A DNA stretch of 6,490 nt from Candidatus Hodarchaeota archaeon (GTDB taxonomy: Archaea; Asgardarchaeota; Heimdallarchaeia; Hodarchaeales; YT1-039), in contig JAEOTF010000473.1 of the NCBI GenBank assembly GCA_016840025.1, forward strand, positions 1 through 6,490, in the 5' to 3' direction. Below the pieces are notes generated by a model that worked only from the letters and a program-made list of their open reading frames with translations, had not been told where the DNA came from and made no database searches. A program made the translations under genes and the position numbers. Of the stretch, positions 5,535-6,490 are shown one piece after another (within the stretch, counting starts at the first letter, position 1; each line of letters starts with the position of its first letter).

Positions 5535-5642
5535 TCACAGAAACGTCACATAACCTCTAAATCCATGAAGAAGTCTTCGAGGAAACTCATCGTAAGTTTT
5601 AATTTCTTTATTTAATCCTAAACCTGCTTTTTTCAGCTTAAT
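5535..5642 (-). pseudogene. Short open frame, possible remnant of a lost gene
   Basis: Between the lipid reductase and the GNAT fragment one minus-strand frame is open for 35 codons, ending at TGA 5535-5537. It reads KLKKAGLGLNKEIKTYDEF, then PRRLLHGFRGYVTFL. The residue mix and final stop directly in the GNAT ribosome site (TGAGGAG) look like a coupled gene end, but there is no ATG, GTG or well-placed start, and its upstream end overlaps the reductase stop. I recognise no family. It could be the C-terminus of a deleted gene, or chance. Confidence 0.25.
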
Positions 5643-6490
5643 TCAGGGTGAAACCCCTTATACAGTCCTATTACTTTGTTATTCCACGAATTAAGCTTTT
5701 CAGGAGAGTCAGGGTAATTTTTATAGAGTTTTTTAATTTGTTTCATACGTTTAGTAGCAGATTGAATCTTAATTAGTGTTTTTAGGATTTTACGTCCTTT
5801 GAACCCACGTTTCAGTTTTTCAGTAAAAGAAAGTTCAATGTCAAGTCCTCTTGAGATTTTATCAAGATCATCGTCCGTAACTAATCCTACTGCCATTCCG
5901 ATATTGAGGTCTTGGTCGCTTACTTGTCTCAGCAACAAACGGAATATATCTAATGGAGCATGTTTAGCTCCTATCTTACGATTATATACTACATTATAGT
6001 TCCAAAGTCCTTCTGGGGTTATTTTCTCGGAGTTAATGGCATCTGCCATCGTATTCGCAGCCATTATGCCCGACTCAAGAGTAGTTCCTAGTCCTCCTGC
6101 ATGTAGCGGGTTTACTTGCCATCCAGCGTCTCCAACTAATACTAATCCGTTTGTAACAAAAGATTTATTGGGTCTCCGCATCGGTACTAGTCCCGCTCCT
6201 CCTGTAATAAGTTTAGAATCTTTAAAAAGCGGTGTGGTCTTCATATGTTCATAAAATCGTTCTTTTGGAGATGGCGGCGGCATTGATTGTGCTATTCCAA
6301 TTCCTGCATTCACCGAAGGGGTAGTTTCTTCTCCGCGTGGAAAATGCCAGATGTATCCGCCGGGAGCTAAATTCTCTGCGAAATATAGTTTTAAATAGTC
6401 ATCTTCGGGCAAATTATGCTTCAGTTCGCGGATTTCTCGATAAGCAAATCCCACATCTTCTTTGCTTATGTTCAGCTCAATATCGGAAGC
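5633..6490 (-). CDS. Geranylgeranyl reductase family FAD protein, C-terminal part
   Basis: The frame runs open to the window edge, so the visible 285 codons are the C-terminal portion; the GTG at 6452-6454 is an internal Val, not a start. The family saturates geranylgeranyl chains of archaeal membrane lipids (digeranylgeranylglycerophospholipid reductase) using FAD. Visible signatures are the substrate-side motif GYIWHFP (45-51 of the visible part) followed by NAGIG, and the flavin block GLVLVGDAGWQVNPLHAGG (115-133) leading into SGIMAANTMADAI, the GD-...-P-...-GG-...-SG-AA pattern of the GR2/p-hydroxybenzoate-hydroxylase fold. Most of the N-terminal FAD domain with the GxGxxG Rossmann motif lies outside. 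The gap between YxWxFP and GxG is 11 residues, against the 7-8 I remember. The C-terminus is Lys-rich (TEKLKRGFKGRKILK) and could touch membrane lipid head groups. It is a normal gene by codon use; its relation to the GNAT remnant downstream is positional only. Confidence 0.85.
   Translation of the reverse strand, partial: ASDIELNISKEDVGFAYREIRELKHNLPEDDYLKLYFAENLAPGGYIWHFPRGEETTPSVNAGIGIAQSMPPPSPKERFYEHMKTTPLFKDSKLITGGAGLVPMRRPNKSFVTNGLVLVGDAGWQVNPLHAGGLGTTLESGIMAANTMADAINSEKITPEGLWNYNVVYNRKIGAKHAPLDIFRLLLRQVSDQDLNIGMAVGLVTDDDLDKISRGLDIELSFTEKLKRGFKGRKILKTLIKIQSATKRMKQIKKLYKNYPDSPEKLNSWNNKVIGLYKGFHPELS

Noticed and set aside
5799..5999. Plus-strand frame of 66 codons
   Set aside because: It is antisense to the well-supported geranylgeranyl reductase, serine/leucine-rich as shadow frames are, with no domain.
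6036..6254. Plus-strand frame of 72 codons
   Set aside because: It is antisense to the flavin-binding part of the reductase; the pattern comes from the opposite strand.
6452..6454. GTG as a start of the reductase
   Set aside because: The frame stays open to the window edge with family-like sequence, and the N-terminal FAD domain must lie outside the window.
1..6490. CRISPR arrays, transposons, integrase genes, rRNA or tRNA genes
   Set aside because: No regularly spaced repeats, transposase or integrase motifs, or rRNA/tRNA signatures were seen on either strand.

Overview
The window looks archaeal. A digeranylgeranyl-type lipid reductase, a DUF166/COG1810 protein and a ubiquitin-like MoaD/ThiS/SAMP-type protein lie side by side. 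The DNA is AT-rich (roughly two thirds A+T by eye), and some genes have strong AGGAGG ribosome sites while others look leaderless. No lineage marker is present, so phylum is a guess: an Asgard-like or other mesophilic archaeon is possible. All identifications are from reading motifs; no searches were run.

Layout. Bases 1-104 (+) are the tail of a ubiquitin-fold protein ending in Gly-Gly. Bases 105-287 are a spacer between convergent genes, with a T-rich terminator. Bases 288-1094 (-) encode a cysteine-rich DUF166 protein. Bases 1095-1434 are a divergent promoter region; it holds a palindrome on the DUF166 side and, on the other side, a structured leader in front of a GT4 glycosyltransferase (1435-2565, +; probable TTG start). 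Bases 2566-2902 are a noncoding spacer with four perfect inverted repeats. Then come two tandem paralogous GH130-family proteins (2903-4087 and 4162-5355, +; about 65% identical by hand alignment). A truncated GNAT acetyltransferase (- strand) abuts and overlaps the end of the second GH130 gene. A short unrecognised open frame (5535-5642, -) follows, and then the C-terminal 285 codons of a geranylgeranyl reductase (5633-6490, -), cut by the window edge.

How the genes may work together. The GT4 and the two GH130 proteins have no visible signal peptides or membrane spans and read in one direction, so they look like a cytosolic mannoside (or related glycan) module. GH130 enzymes are mostly beta-mannoside phosphorylases, some act as hydrolases, and Leishmania homologues build the reserve mannogen. 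A cytoplasmic reserve-glycan cycle is therefore a reasonable but unproven hypothesis. The motif changes in both copies (EDxR without proline, and a non-His residue where many phosphorylases have His) leave the chemistry open.

The most interesting signals are the GT4 leader, which can form two mutually exclusive pairings around the Shine-Dalgarno sequence; the diverged tandem GH130 pair; and the broken GNAT gene at the right edge of the cassette, which looks like an insertion or rearrangement scar.
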